Source of the DNA: Monarcha castaneiventris obscurior
Taxonomy: Eukaryota; Chordata; Aves; Passeriformes; Monarchidae
Direction: 5' to 3'
NCBI GenBank assembly: GCA_026261815.1
Contig: JAMPIT010000434.1
Span: 12,769,001 to 12,833,000, forward strand
DNA length: 64,000 nt
Below the pieces are notes generated by a model. The model searched no databases and had not been told where the DNA came from. It saw nothing but the letters and a program-made list of their open reading frames with translations. The position numbers and the translations under genes were made by a program. Below, piece after piece: positions 11,455 through 28,822 of the stretch (positions are counted from its first letter, which is position 1; the number at the start of each line of letters is the position of its first letter).

Positions 11455-12874
11455 CCCTGGGCAGAGGCAGTTCTGGCTCCAGTGGAGGCAGAAACCACAG
11501 CCCCTCCTGCTCCCGCCTCCATCGCAGCTTCCACCAAGAGCCGCTCAGAGCCATTAGAGCCTCCTGCACTCGCTCTGTCCACAGGGACCGGGGCGGAGGC
11601 GGGAGCATCAGTAATGAGCTTCTGGGGCCAGGAGTAGGACTGCAGGCTCCTTTCCCAGCTGGATGCAAGGCACCGGCTGCTGGGTCCAGGGCCCCAGCTG
11701 GGCACCTGGACCCATCCTGGGAGTCCCTGCAAGGGCAGTGGACCAGGCCAGAGCACAGGGCGAGCACCACAAGGTGCTGAGCTTCCAGGAGCCAAGCCCA
11801 TGTGATGTGGATGTGCTGGGAGTTGTGCAAGAATCATGGAATCACAGAATCATTTAAGTTGGAAGAGACCTCTGAGCTCATCCAGTCCAACCCAGACAAG
11901 CCAGAGCTGAGGCAGTTCCCCACCTCATCCAGTCCTTCCCAATGCCCTCCCTGCTGGCACCCGTTGGCAGTAAGTAGCCCCAGGGGGCCAGGAAGCATGA
12001 CATTGTGGTTCCCACAGCAACCAGGAGGATGCTCTGGTGCCATGGTGTAATTAGCTGCAACTCAGCCACTGCAGCTCCAGCAGACTGGACTGCCACGCTC
12101 ACTCTGAAACGGGGCTAAAGCTCTGGATTTGTGGGAGGCACTCCCACACTTCACCCAGGCATTGCTGCCCGCACAAGGAACTGACTCCCATCCCCCTGGC
12201 TCCTGCCCAGCACGGGACACTGCCTGCCCCCGAGCACAGCTGGGCCTGGCCATGCCACAGCCTCTCATAGGTGCCTGGGGCCCCTGGCCAGATCTTCAAG
12301 CTGGCCTCCCTCTGCCTCAGAGTGCTGCTCTGTCTCCCCACAGCACACCATTCCCACTCCCCTGAGTGAGAGCCACAAACCACACACAGACCAGGGCCCT
12401 TGGAAACAGCCTTGTGTTTCCTGTGAACTCCAGGAGAGCTCAGTCCCAAGTGCACAGCACCTCCTCAGGCAGCTGCCCAACAACACCGGTGCTCCTGGCC
12501 TCCCCTTGCTGCCCCGCCAGTCAGGGGGAGCCCTGCATGGGCCCCTGCTCCAGCCATCGGGGTGGCCACACTCCCAGGCAGCCTGTGATTGTGACAGGGC
12601 AGCAGTGTCTGTCCCACCAGCAGCGGCAGAGCCCAGCCTGCTGCCCCCCCATCCGGCACCGTGTCCAGCAGCCTCTGGTTGAGCCCTGCCACAGCAGTTC
12701 ATTCCAAAATCTATCTGAGAACATGGAACTAATAAATTAGAAAGTAGCAGCAGAAGCCTCTGCCAGTCTGGCCCCTCCTGCCCGTGTCCGCCACAGTACT
12801 GCTGGCCCCACTCTACTGCTGTACTGGTGCCACTCCTGTGCTGTCCAGCCACTCCACTCTTCTCCTGCTCGACA
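11455..12874. other. MAN2A2 3' flank and intergenic region
   Basis: Non-coding spacer between the MAN2A2 stop codon and the Shisa-like signal-peptide exon. It contains a CR1 fragment near 11.83 kb. No minus-strand AATAAA for MAN2A2 was found. The open frames here look random (biased to Pro, Ser, Gln) and carry no recognised domain. Confidence 0.5.
11828..11895 (-). mobile_element. CR1 LINE 3'-end fragment
   Basis: The plus strand reads AATCATGGAATCACAGAATC, followed by TTTAAGTTGGAAGAGACCTC and TCATCCAGTCCAACC. This is the reverse complement of the conserved CR1 3' end, including its imperfect 8-bp ATTCTATG-type terminal repeats, so the element points to the minus strand. Only about 70 bp is convincing; sequence out to about 12 kb may be diverged CR1 but I cannot confirm it. 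This is the main signature of a bird or reptile genome in the window. Confidence 0.85.
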
Positions 12875-15800
12875 CTACCCCAGGCGGATGCGGAACGTGG
12901 CGATTTCCATGGGGTCCAGGTGGACGTTGGTGCTGTTGGAGGCTGTGCCCAGTGGGTACATCAGCGTCAGTGAGGTGGGCTGCAGGGAGCCCAGCTCCAG
13001 CCCCTGGAACAGGCCTCCCAGAGCCAGCTGGGGAGAGAGGAAGAAGAAGTGGGGAGGCCCAGGTGAGGATGTGATGCCTGGGGCACCACTGTGCCCAGGA
13101 CAGCCTGGCACATGCCATGCCTGCCATGCCAAGGTCCCAGCCCAGCTCTGACCCAGTGGAGGTGTGGGGCAGCCTGGCCCTACCTTGCCCTGGCTGGTGG
13201 TGCAGTTGAAGCCCAGGTTCTTGGCCTCCAGGCTGCAGTCAAAGCCTTTGCGGTGCAGGATCAGTGCCGCCTCAGCTGATGGCAGCGAGTCATCCTGCAG
13301 GGAGCTGGAGTGTGAGGCACAACACTGGGGACAGCAGGGGCAAGACGCCCCGCCAGAGTCCCACCTCCCCTGGGCTGTAGCTCACCTCTGCCTGCAGCAT
13401 CCGCAGGTTGAGGATGTGGAAGTCACAAGGAAGGGTGGTGGCGAGGGGCGCAAAGGAGCGCAGGGCTGGCAGGGCTGGCTTCTCCAGTGCCACTGGCATC
13501 ACCAAGGCCTCAGCATTCAGGTGCACGGAAGTGATGTGGCTCAGCAGGGAGGGGAAGCTGATGGGGCGCTCATCCTGCACCTGCCAAGGAGCACATGGGT
13601 CAGCGTGGGCCCAGGAAGCTAGGCAGAGCCTGGGCAAGGCCCACAGAACCCCCATTCTAGCAGCGCCCCGAGACCAGACACCTGCCAGCACAGGGCACAC
13701 AGAGCTGCCCCTGCCCAGGCAGGTGCCCCCTCCCCAGCACCCAAACAGGACCCCACCTAGCTGATGGTCAGGCTACAGACCTGCTACAAGCCTGGCTAGA
13801 CTAGTGGCTAGCAGCTAGTGCACAAGACAGGGAGAGACAGCAGGGCCAGGCCGGCCATTACCTCGGAGCTGCCAGTCCTGGTGCCAGAGAAGCTCAAGGC
13901 TTTAAACATGGAGACCAGTTTGGAAAAGAAGCCGGAGCTCTGAATGGGTGGCACAGCACACGCATAGAGGGCAGCAAGGGGATGGGACAAGAACACTGTG
14001 ATTATGAGGGCAACGCAGCTCCACAGGGATAGACCCCACTGCACATCCCGCTCTCCCCCCGCCCCAGGCCCATCCTTGCCCAGTGCCAGAGCAATGGGAC
14101 AAGAGGGGAGAGGATAATGCATCCCATCACGTGTGGCTTTCTGCAGATGCCTCCACCCTGCTCCATCCCAAGGCAGGGCTGGGCTCTCCCATCCTGCCGC
14201 CTCACAGCCAGCACCTTGTTGGCAGTGCTGCGGCGCTCCAGGAGGAGCCGGAACCGGTTGCAGGTACGCTTGTTGTCCTTCAGCCCCTGGCCCAAGCCCC
14301 GGTTGTCATCCTGCATGAGGCGCCGGTCCAGGATCACCTCCAGCTGGCCTGTGGAGAGCGAGTCCCTGCAGCCCAGGCTTTACCAGGTGCTAGCCATGCC
14401 CCACAGCACACAGCCCCCAGAGACAGCAGGACCAGGGCACCCTACCCAGCCTGCAGCACCCTCCTCCCCTGCTTCCCCTGGGGAGGACAGCACCAGCTCC
14501 ACAGCAGGTTCCCCAAGGCACAGCCCCTCGGCTCACCGCTGTGGAGGCTGGAGACCCCCAGGGCCTGGGCTGTGAGCAGTGTCAGGCGGCTCTGCATGTC
14601 CTGGATGTAGGCCATGGCAGGCATTGGGTAGAAGTTGGCCTGCAGTGGCAGTTTCCGCCGGTACCTGCGGGGCTGGATCTGCCACGGGACAGAGATCAGT
14701 GGCCAGAGGTGGCTCCCACAGTGCCCGGTGCCAGGGCACTGTCCCCTTGTGGGCAGCTGCTGTCCCTCCCCAGGCTGCTGCGTACCTGGAAACCATTGAG
14801 GTCCGTGAAGAAGGTGTCATCGTTCTCGATGTCAGTGCTGAAGCGCAGGGCCAGCTCCTTGTTGATGTGGTCGCGGATGTCCACCAGGCAGGACACATCC
14901 AGAGACAGGCCCTCCACCCCTGTGGGTAGGCAGTGAGGGGCTGAATTCCATGGGCAGCATTGCCCAGTTCCCTGGGCCAGCAACACCTGGCACAGCCTCA
15001 AGATCTCACCTGGCACATTGTACAGCCGCACCACGGTCTGGACGTGCTGGTAGTAGCTGGCAACCTCTGAGAAGAGGGGTCCCTCCATCACCCGCACCAC
15101 TGGGGGGTCCTTGGGAGTGTAGGGCTGGGGGGAGGGATAGCTGTGCTGAGGCTGCTGCCTGAGGACAGTCTTGCAGGCACAGCTGCCAGCTGGCTTCCAG
15201 GGGTGGACCCTGTACCTTGGCCTCGCCATCAGGCAGGAAGAGATAGGCCCCACTTTTGTCCTTGGAGGTCCTGGTGCCGTAGACGAGAAATTCACTGTTC
15301 ACCCTGTGCCCCTGCTCTTCCCCAGCTTGGCGCAGGCTCTGTGGGTGTGGACCAGCTCAGCAGTAAGCGCATGAAGCAGCAGTATGTACCCCTCTCCTCC
15401 TCCACCCCGCGCCCTGTCAGAGCCCCGCGCTCACCTGCAGCAGGCCCGTGCGCCCCAAGAAGCAGGCCTGCAGGTGCTGGTTCTCCAGGCAGAAGTCATT
15501 GGCAGCAGCCGGGAAGACGTGCAGGGGCACAGCCTCGGGCTTGTGCACGGGCAGGTTCCGGCCATGTAGGTATAGGCGTGTGGAGGACCTCGGTGTGGCG
15601 TGGCCATCCAAGGACTTGTGCAGCTGCAGCACACGCAGCCCCAGTGCGGGCAGGCGAGCCAGAACAGACACCTGCAGGCAGCGTGGGGACCTGAGCCAGC
15701 CCGCCGTGTCTCAGGAATGGCTGGGGGTCAGTAGGGCAAAGACCCTGCTCGGCACTGCGGGGCCTCTGCTGAGGAGGGCCGTGCATGGGGACCTGGGGGT

Positions 15801-18800
15801 CTGACAGCTGTGGGGTCTTGTGTTGCAGGGCAGGGACAGAGCAGGGCTGCTGGTGTGTCCTGGTAGCGTGCGGGATGGGAGGCTGGCATTCATGGGCCAT
15901 GGGTGTGGGGCACTCCATACCTGGTAGACATCAGGCACCACATCAGTGGCAGAGCTCCACGTTGCACTGAGCTGGGAGGGCAGGGGCTGCCCCTCCTCAG
16001 AGAGCACACGCACGTGCGGGGAGTCCACCAGCACCGGCACCACACTCAGGTGCTCCTGCTCCAGCGGGTTGAACACCACCAGGAACCTGTGGGGGGGTAA
16101 CACAGGGATGGCATCCCAGCCTCACAGCATCTCAGATGTCCCACGCCCCATACTACCTACAGATCCACTGCACCTACCCACGGCTTCACAGGTACTCCCT
16201 CACTGCCTCCCCACAGTCCCATAAGTCCCCAGAGCAAGGCAGGAGGCCCTACCGAGGTGAGGTGTCCAGTTTCACCACTGTCTTCTCTGGGAGAGAGTCC
16301 TGGCTGGAGCGTGTCTCATCCTGGGGAGGAGTAGTAAAGAGTTGGTGTGTGCCCAATCCCCCTGCCAGCTGTGCCCAGGGACATAGGCACAAGTTGGGGA
16401 CCTTTTCCTAGCCTCTGCAGCACAGAGTTGCTCCTGGGGGAATGGGGACAGCATGCCAGAGTGCAGGGAGCCAGGGGCTGGTGCTGCTCACCATGCCAAG
16501 GAAGGGTGCAGCCGGGTCGTGGCGGTATGTGTCCTTGTCCCCCAGCACAAGGTAGTGAGCAGCATTGCTGATGACACGCTTGAGGTTGGTGAGGGAGTGG
16601 AGCAACCTGGGGCAGAGGCAGAGTGAGCCACATGGGACCATCACCCCCATCTGTCACAGCATTGCCCCAACACCCTCCAAAATCTCCCCGTGAGAGGAAG
16701 GACCTCCCCACAGGATCCCCATACCTAGCCATTCTCCCAGCCCTGAGCCCACCAGCCCCACTCTGACACAGCCCCTAAGGGCGCACTGGCCCCCACACGC
16801 ACCGGACTCCGTAGTCCACAGCCACAGCCTCCTTGGCGGTGCCAGCAATGGCATCATGGTGCTGGAAGAGGCCCAGGTTGCGGCGAGCGTTGCTCAGCAG
16901 GGCGTAGTCAGAGAGCGGGTACCTGCCATCGGCACTGGCGCGGCGGGCGTGGGCGAGTGCCAGGCTGTACAGGATCTCTGCCCCCCTGCACAGGGACAGA
17001 GTCACTGAGGGTCCCTACCCTGGTGCTACAGTACTGGGGGGGCTGCCCTGGGGCTGGGTGAGGGTTTGGCGCTGTGTGCACCAGCCCAGTGTGTTGGCAG
17101 CTGGGGCAGAACGGGGGCTGTTGAGCTCCCAGATACTGCCCGGCCACCCCTCACTCATGCTACCCCCACACCTCCCATGGACCAGCCTGCTGCCCCTCAC
17201 CGGAGGTGGGCCTCCAGCACCCGGTCCATGCTCTTGTAGAACGGCCGGGAGGTGAAGTATCCTGTCCAGTAGTGATCCTCCCGGTCCGCATAGGAGAAGA
17301 AATCCCCAGTCAGAACTGGAAACCCAGGTGGCCTCATCCCCGGCACGATGCCCACTTTCTTGTACAGGGCATCAAAGTAGTCAGAGAGTGTGCCAAACTG
17401 TGCCTGCAAGACAGCACATGCAGCCCTGAGCCGGGGCTCCTGCAGTGGGGGCTCCTATCACCCCTCCCAGGACTGTTCCCCCCTCCAACTGTGCTCTGCA
17501 GTGGCCTCCTGCTGCCCTCAGCCCCACAGAGCTCTCCACACATGCCTGGACATGAAGGTCGGGCCGGGAGTTGAGGAAGTCAAAGATGCGCTGGTAGTTG
17601 AGGAACTGGGCATCCCACTCCTGTGGCTTGTCATAGCGGAAGTCATCTCCCAGGGGCACCAGCAGCACCTTGCTGCGGTACAGCTTCGACTTCTTGCGGT
17701 ACTGGTCCAGCAGCAGCTGGGCTCTGTGTGGGGGCCGGGGCATGAGCCTGGCCCCTGATGGGCCACAAGGCTGGGAGTCGCGTGCCCCTGCCCCTGCTGC
17801 ACTCACCGCTCTGCCACGTTTGCATCAGTGATGGCACGGGGAGGCACCTTCCAGGGGCAGTTTATCCGGCCTCCAGGCAAGCGTTTGAAGTCAAACTGGC
17901 AGCATATCTTGGGGTCTGGGCCACAGGTGTGGGGCACATCGTAGCTGTAGAAGGGCATCATGTGGCAGAAGATGTCGGTGCTGCTGTCTGGATCTGTGGG
18001 ACCAAGGACACGTGAGCACCAGCAATGGCTCTCCCTTGCCTGTCCCTGAGCAGGGGGCCCAAGGACAGCTGTCCAACAGAGCAGAGCTGGGAGCTCAGAG
18101 GGCACAGCAGCCTCGCCCAGTGTGTTGCTGGACATGGGGGCAGGTGGGAAGTCACCCTGGGGCTGTCCCACAGGGCAGAGACATTGCCTCCCAGTGCTCT
18201 GCTCATCTGCACAGAAAAGCAGCGATAGCCATTCTCTGCTGCCACCTGCCCCACAGGGCCCCCTCTGCAGTCCCCTCCCAGCAGCCTCTCACCCCACGTC
18301 TGTCTCCACATGAACTCCAGGTTCTGGGTAGCAGCAAAGTGCTTCTTGATGGCATAGTGCACGCGCTGGATGAGCATGCCCGTCAGGTTGGAGCGCTTCA
18401 GCAGGTAGGGCATGGTGGAGCTGTACCCAAAGGGATCTACGGCCCAGCCCGACCGTGGTGTCACCCCTGCGGGCACAAAGACCTGTCAGCCCCATGCTGG
18501 GCCAGCAGCACCTCCTGTGAGAAGGGTCCTGTCAGGACCTGCAGGCCTGCAGTGCATTAGGCAGGCCCCCAGCCAGCATCTGCCGGGCTCTCACCGATGT
18601 TCTTCTCCAGCCACTGGTGCCCCTCAATCAGCTGGTCAATCATGGCGAAATAGTGGGAATTAGCCTCATCAGGCATCACCCAGCCGCCCGTCACCATCTC
18701 CAGCTGCCCATTGCCCACCAGCCTGTGAGGGGGACACCCAAGATGTGACCAGAGCCCTGCATAAGCCACGTGTCCATGGCAGAGTCCCCCTGCCCTGAGC

Positions 18801-20388
18801 CACCTACAGTCTACCTGCAGCCCCCACAGCTGCCACTGCCATTCCCCCCATGTCATGCTGTCCCCACACAGAGTCATCCCTCCACAGCCCAATGCCAGCC
18901 AGAGCCCATTCCCACACACCCTCCACAGTGTCCTCCATCCCCAATGCACTCGAGGCAGGGGGCAGACAAGGGGGCCCTGTCTCACCACACAATCATGCTC
19001 TCCAGGTCTCCTTGGGTGCCCTGGGCTTTGCACACAAGTTCTCCAGCCCAATTAGCAGAGAGTGGTCCAGAGCAAGATCTGTCTCCCCCACCTCTCCCCC
19101 CACATGGCAGTGGTTCTGTCATCTTATGGCACTGGGAGGCTGCTGGCAGTTCCAGGGCACCCCATGCTGAGCAGTGCAGGGCCCATGGCCACTGCACTGC
19201 AACCCAGGCAGCTTTCCAGTCCCCGTGGCCCTTCCCTCACACACCCTAAGCTCTCAGCCTGCCTGGGAGCTACGTGGGCAGTGGGGCCAGGTGGGCAGCC
19301 CTACCTGCGCACAGCAGCCCTCTTCTGGGCACTGATATTGTCCCACCACTTGGAAAAGAAGGAGATCTCGGACCAGATGAAGCGCCGGCGCGGGTCCTCC
19401 TGCATCTTCAGCACCATGCTGTTGAGGATGTGCTGCGTCTGGTCATAGTAGTACTTGTCGAAAGTCTTGATCCAGCCTGGCAGCACAGGTGGGGGTCACT
19501 ATGGGGGGCCCAGCCCTTCCCTGCCAGCACTGCAGGGTAGCAGGAGCTGGGCCACCCCCTGCTTCTCACCTGGGTCATTGTGGGAGTGTGGCACCACAAA
19601 CACCTGCAGAGGCTCTGTGTCCCACTCGTTGGGCTCGTAGGTGATGTCGAAGCCCTGCTTCCAGACACCACCATCCTGGTTGTCAAATGGCAGCAGGGAG
19701 TACACAGCCAGCATCTGTGGGTAGGAGACAGGGCTGAGAGACCCCTGAAAGAGTAGAGCCAGGACCCCATGGATGCCCACGTATGGATCTCTCACACTAG
19801 CAGAGCCACTAGTCCCTTACCTGCAGGTCTGGGCTCTGTCCCTTGCCCCCTAGAGCAAACTGGCAGTCTTGTGGGGACACGGAGAGGAAACTTGGGCGAC
19901 TCTCAGGGGGCAGCACCCAGGAGCCATTTGGGGGGTGATGGGGCAATGCTGGCTGCCCTTCTGCATGGGCTGTCAGCTCCAGCACCGAGTCTTTAATGTG
20001 GCTGATGATCTCATGGTTCTCCTCCAGCAGCTGCTCCAGCTGTTCAATCCGGTTCTGTAGCACCGAGATCTGGCTCTGGGGGCACAGGGGCCACAGTGAG
20101 GGGCAGGAGGTCACCCACAGCTGTGGGGAGCCAGCCTTGGCCCTGGCAGCTTAATGGCCAGAGGCCAGGGCTGGCTCCCCATGAATTTCCCTGGCTGAAT
20201 GCCCCTGTTTGCCCTCCCAGGACCCCTCTCACTCATCCGAGACCCTCCAAACTCACCCTGGGGAAGTTGCCCCCACTCTGGTGTCGTGTAGGGTCATGCT
20301 GTACCCGGTCTAGCATCAAGTAGAGGGAGAAGACGGCCACGCAGAAGATGGCAGCTCCACACACTGTCACCTGCTTCTTCAGCTTCAT
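12875..20388 (-). CDS. MAN2A2: Alpha-mannosidase 2x (Golgi, GH38)
   Basis: Exons: 20388-20257, 20075-19821, 19714-19570, 19476-19305, 18722-18595, 18466-18293, 17993-17807, 17723-17546, 17403-17201, 16985-16803, 16606-16492, 16320-16253, 16086-15921, 15671-15435, 15338-15216, 15124-15010, 14919-14786, 14678-14537, 14348-14215, optional 13939-13862, 13580-13386, 13294-13184, 13027-12875. This gives 1149 aa without the optional exon, 1175 with it (human 1150). Type II Golgi protein: cytoplasmic MKLKKQVTV, signal anchor about 9-26, stem, then the GH38 domain. Zinc and catalytic motifs are intact: HSHNDPGW, the nucleophile in [11 protein letters not shown], and FQHHDAI. It trims two mannoses from GlcNAcMan5GlcNAc2 in complex N-glycan synthesis. 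The intron after 17546 has a GC donor. Confidence 0.97.
13862..13939 (-). CDS. MAN2A2: Candidate 26-codon cassette exon of MAN2A2
   Basis: A phase-0, 78-nt open segment between the exons ending STANK and starting VQDERPIS, with an acceptor (CATTCAG) and donor (GTAATG). It encodes [17 protein letters not shown] and nine further residues. Skipping it restores the spacing of the human protein as I recall it, so inclusion would add a Ser-, Phe- and Lys-rich loop in the C-terminal beta domain. Preserved frame and splice signals favour a real alternative exon. Confidence 0.55.
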
Positions 20389-20880
20389 CCCGAAGGGATG
20401 CAGGGACTCACCTGCGCCGGGACTAGGGGGGAGCCAGGTCGGACAGCGCAACCCCTCACCGCGGCTTCCTGCCTCCTCCTCCTCCAAGAGCCCTCACCGC
20501 GTCCTACTTAGCTTAATCCGGTGCTGGATATTTATATCTGCAGATGGGGCCGGGGCCGGGGCCGGACAAGGCCGCGCAGCCCCGCAGAGGGCCCGGGGCC
20601 GCCGCGCTGAGGCCCCGCGGCGGCGGGACGGGGCCGGCACCGGGATGGGGAGGGCCGGGGGAAGCCGGACCAGCACCGACGGCGACACCGCAGCCACTGC
20701 GCTCTCACCCCGGGCGGCTCCGCAGCCCGACCCCAGCTCCTCGCATCGCCCGCCTGGGCCCGTCGGGATGGGCCAGGCCAGGCCCCGCCCGCGCTCCGCC
20801 CGCCCGGGCGAGGCCCCGAGGAGGCGGAACCGAGCCGGCCGTGACACCCCCACATCGCCGGGAAGGGCATCAGCCACCCC
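20389..20880. promoter_or_regulatory. MAN2A2 CpG-island promoter
   Basis: Very CpG-rich DNA immediately upstream of the MAN2A2 start codon on the minus strand, dense in CCGG and GGGGCC blocks between about 20530 and 20850. The transcription start is expected here; no TATA box in the right orientation is obvious. Open frames through it are composition artefacts. Confidence 0.55.
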
Positions 20881-20914
20881 AGCACCGCAGCCCAGCCGAG
20901 ATGCCGGTGCTCCA

Positions 20915-21250
20915 CCCCGCTACCCTGTCCCAGTGTGCCCCATCCGCGTGTCCCATCCCGGTACCCTGTCCTTGATCCCTGCCGTGGTGCCCTGTCCCAG
21001 GGTCCCGTCCCAGTGCTCTGCCCCAGCGCCCTGTCTCAGTACTCCCCATGCCAGTTCCCTAAGTGCGCCCTGTCCTGGTGCCCCATCCTGGCGCTTTATC
21101 TTGGTAGCCTATCTCGGTGCACCGTGTGCCCTGTCACAGTGTCCTATCCTGGTGCATCATTACAGTGTCCCATCCCAGTGTCCCATCCCAGTGCCATGTC
21201 CCAACGCCCCATCCCGGTGCCATGTCCCAACGCCCATCCCGGTGCAGTGC
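20915..21250. repeat. Degenerate minisatellite between MAN2A2 promoter and FES 3' end
   Basis: Repeated short units such as CCCATCCCGGTGCCCTGTCC and CAGTGTCCCATCC, spaced about 14-16 bp, with many substitutions. The last copies (CAACGCCCCATCCCGGTGC, then CAACGCCCATCCCGGTGC, near 21204-21244) are almost identical. It ends about 50 bp before the FES polyadenylation signal. Confidence 0.75.
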
Positions 21251-21301
21251 AAGTCCGTGTCCCCTCGCAGCTCCTAGATGCACAGCTGCAGAGCTTGTGT
21301 G

Positions 21302-21307
21302 TTTATT
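21302..21307 (-). terminator. FES polyadenylation signal AATAAA
   Basis: The minus strand reads AATAAA here, about 180 bp downstream of the FES stop codon, giving a compact 3'UTR. It is the only canonical hexamer between FES and the MAN2A2 promoter. Confidence 0.75.
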
Positions 21308-21488
21308 GTACGAGACGAAACCGGGCAGGAGCTGTAGGTGCCACGTCCCACCCTGGGGCATGCAGGAGCCCCTGCCCTGGGGCTCAAGCACCACACAGCC
21401 ACCCCGCAAGCACCCGCTGCCTAGACAGGGCTCTGCTGTGCCCCCAGGCACTGCCATGGGATGGATCCAGGGCCCCTGGTGCTCCCTG

Positions 21489-26336
<4,848 letters not shown>

Positions 26337-28820
26337 GGCACCACTGTCCAGCCAGGGGAAGTCTGCGGGGCACCAGGACAGCCTGAGCCACAGCTGTTGC
26401 CCTGCACTGCCTGCACCAGTGGCCGGGGCCCTTCACATTTCACACCCTCCTGCCCCATCATCCGGCCTGTGCAGCAGAGATGACCCTCCCCGCCCCCTGC
26501 AGACAGCCTTGCAAAGCATTTTCAAAGCAGCAGGATGAGTGCTCCAAGCCCTGTGGGAGCTGGGGCCTGTGGGGATGGTGCTGGGAGGGAGGAAGTGTGG
26601 GGTCATACCCAGCAGTGTCACCTCTGCCGTGCACGTGGCTGCTCCCCAAGGGCAGCGCAGCCGTGCCCCCCACCTGGCACCAGCCCCTCCGCTCTGGCAG
26701 CCCCAGCCCTGTCCTGCCCATTGGCACTGTCACCCCTGTGCCCACAGCGTGGGAGGTCCCAGGGACTGGGACACTGGTGGGAAGCCAGCAGGAGCAGAAG
26801 AGGGTGCTGAGTCACAGAAAGAGGTGCTGAACCTGGGTACATCCCAGCACACAGAACTCCAGTAAGGCCATTAGGAGCCAAACTGATCCCAGAGACAGTC
26901 CCAGGGTACCCTGCCCTGAAGCAAAAGTGCAGCAGGAGCAGAAGAGTGCTGGGGCACCTCCCTGTGCAGGACAGGATGTCCCCTGGCATAGCCCTTGACC
27001 TCACCAAGACCGCCCCCCCAGCCCTACAAAGGAGTCCTGTTCCTGTTAGTAACCCACCAGGCCACAGTCCTTCCAACCTACTGTTGCAAGTTCTTCGTTG
27101 TGAGGCTGCTGCTGGCGTCCTGCTGCGGCTGGGACTGGGGCGGTCTGGACCTGGTGTAGCTCTAGCTTCTGGGGAGGAACAGGAAACCCAGTGCTGACCA
27201 TACAGCCATTGCGAGATTTCCTGCACTTCCTCCCCTCCCTGCCAGTCCCCACGCCAGCAGCTGACGCCGGCGCACAGTTCTACTGCAGCTGGGCAGCTCC
27301 CAGCCCCACCACCCCTCCCAGCTGTCTTCCACCAGGGTCTGACACCACCAGGTCCAGCCCTCTATACCTAGGGCTCCACTGCTCCAGTGGAGCCTTCACT
27401 CAGTGCCAGTCCCACCCAGCAAAGCCTCCTCAGCCACGCCGGGTCCTGCCTGACTCCTAGCCCCACTCCATGCTCCTGTGTCTCCAAGAGACTGCAGTAC
27501 CTGAGGGGTCCTGAGGACTCTGTGCAGTCCCACTGAAGGGCGGCCACCCTGTGACCATTCCCAAGCCTGGCCCTTGTGACTGTGAAAGGCTGGAGGACAG
27601 AGCACCCACTCACAGACACCCACAGTGCCATGCCCCAGCCCTTGCTGCCAGCCTGCATCCACATAGCTAGGACCACACTCCCTGCGGCAGCCCTGGGCAC
27701 CTCCCCTTCAAAGGGTTTCACTGGTGCCACGGTGGCACTGCTCAGCCCTGGCAGCTGCATCGCACGGGGGCTGCTGCCACCACCACTGCCACTGCCCAGT
27801 GGCACGGCCCAGGTCAGCTCCGCTCAGCTCAGCCTAGCCACCGCCTGCGTGTTTTGGCCTGAGCCCTCTCCTGTAACTGGCAGGGAAGCCCCGGCCCCAG
27901 AGGAGTTTCAAGGTCACCTGCAGGACATTGCCGGGACGACTCCACTTTTAGAGGAAGTCAGGGGAAAAGCGTGTCAGGCGGGAGCTTTGCTGACTCGCCC
28001 TCCTATAGCGGAGCAATGTGGGGTGGTCACGCTCTGGAGCAGCTCCAAGGCACGGCATGGGCAGGGTTTGTCACCGTACTGCTTCTCCCACCACCAAGAT
28101 CCTTCAGCATCCCCGCAGGCAGCGTGGGTCCCCTCCCCGGCTGCTCCGGCCGTCAGGGTTAGGAGCTTCTGCATCTGACCGCAAGTGCAAGCAGCTCCCT
28201 TCTCTGGAAGCCCCGATTGCTGCCCGCCCCCAGCCCCGCCTCGTGAGAAGAGGAAGAGCAGGGCGAGAGCTGCAGCCCGTGCTTGCCGCGGGGAGCTCGC
28301 TCCTGACCACAGGAAGCCGCTGCGGCCCCAGACACAGCGCGGCCCAGGGACTCCGCAGAGAGGAGCTGCCTCTGCCATGGAGCGCAGCCCCAACAGGCTC
28401 CATTGCCGGGGCCGGGACCCCGTGGGGGCTCGGTGAGGCTGCGGTGGGCTGTGGCTGCAGCTCGGCCACAGCACGAGTGGGGCCCAGGCCCAGCCTGGCC
28501 ATTCCTGCACCAGGGGCATCGTGGTCTGGCTGCAGGGTGGTGCTGGACACAGGGACTGCAGCCGGGCCCCGGGCTGTGGTGAAGGGGCTGAGCCTACATG
28601 CTGTGGGAAAGAGATGCATGAGCCGCAGGCCTTTCTCACACACACACCCCCCACATCTCCTACCCACATCCAGGGAAGGGCTCCAGCCCAGCCCCTGCAG
28701 CTGCAGAGCAGATCTGGGTGCCCCTGAGGCCCACAGTGTCCGCAGGCAGGCTGCTGCCCCGGCCGGGGCACCCACAGCATACAGAGCACAGGCAGCGGAG
28801 CTGGTTTGCATAGTTCTGAA
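26337..28820. other. FES 5' flank
   Basis: No coding exon recognised. It should contain the non-coding first exon and promoter of FES (minus strand). CpG density rises at 28100-28440. Purine-rich ETS/PU.1-like cores occur near 28240 (AGAGGAAG, plus strand) and 28310 (AGGAAG), which would suit a myeloid promoter, but this is inference from short motifs. Confidence 0.4.
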
Positions 28821-28822
28821 CA

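Noticed and set aside
12720..12740. AATAAATTAG as a polyadenylation signal
   Set aside because: It lies on the plus strand, opposite to MAN2A2, with no plus-strand gene upstream.
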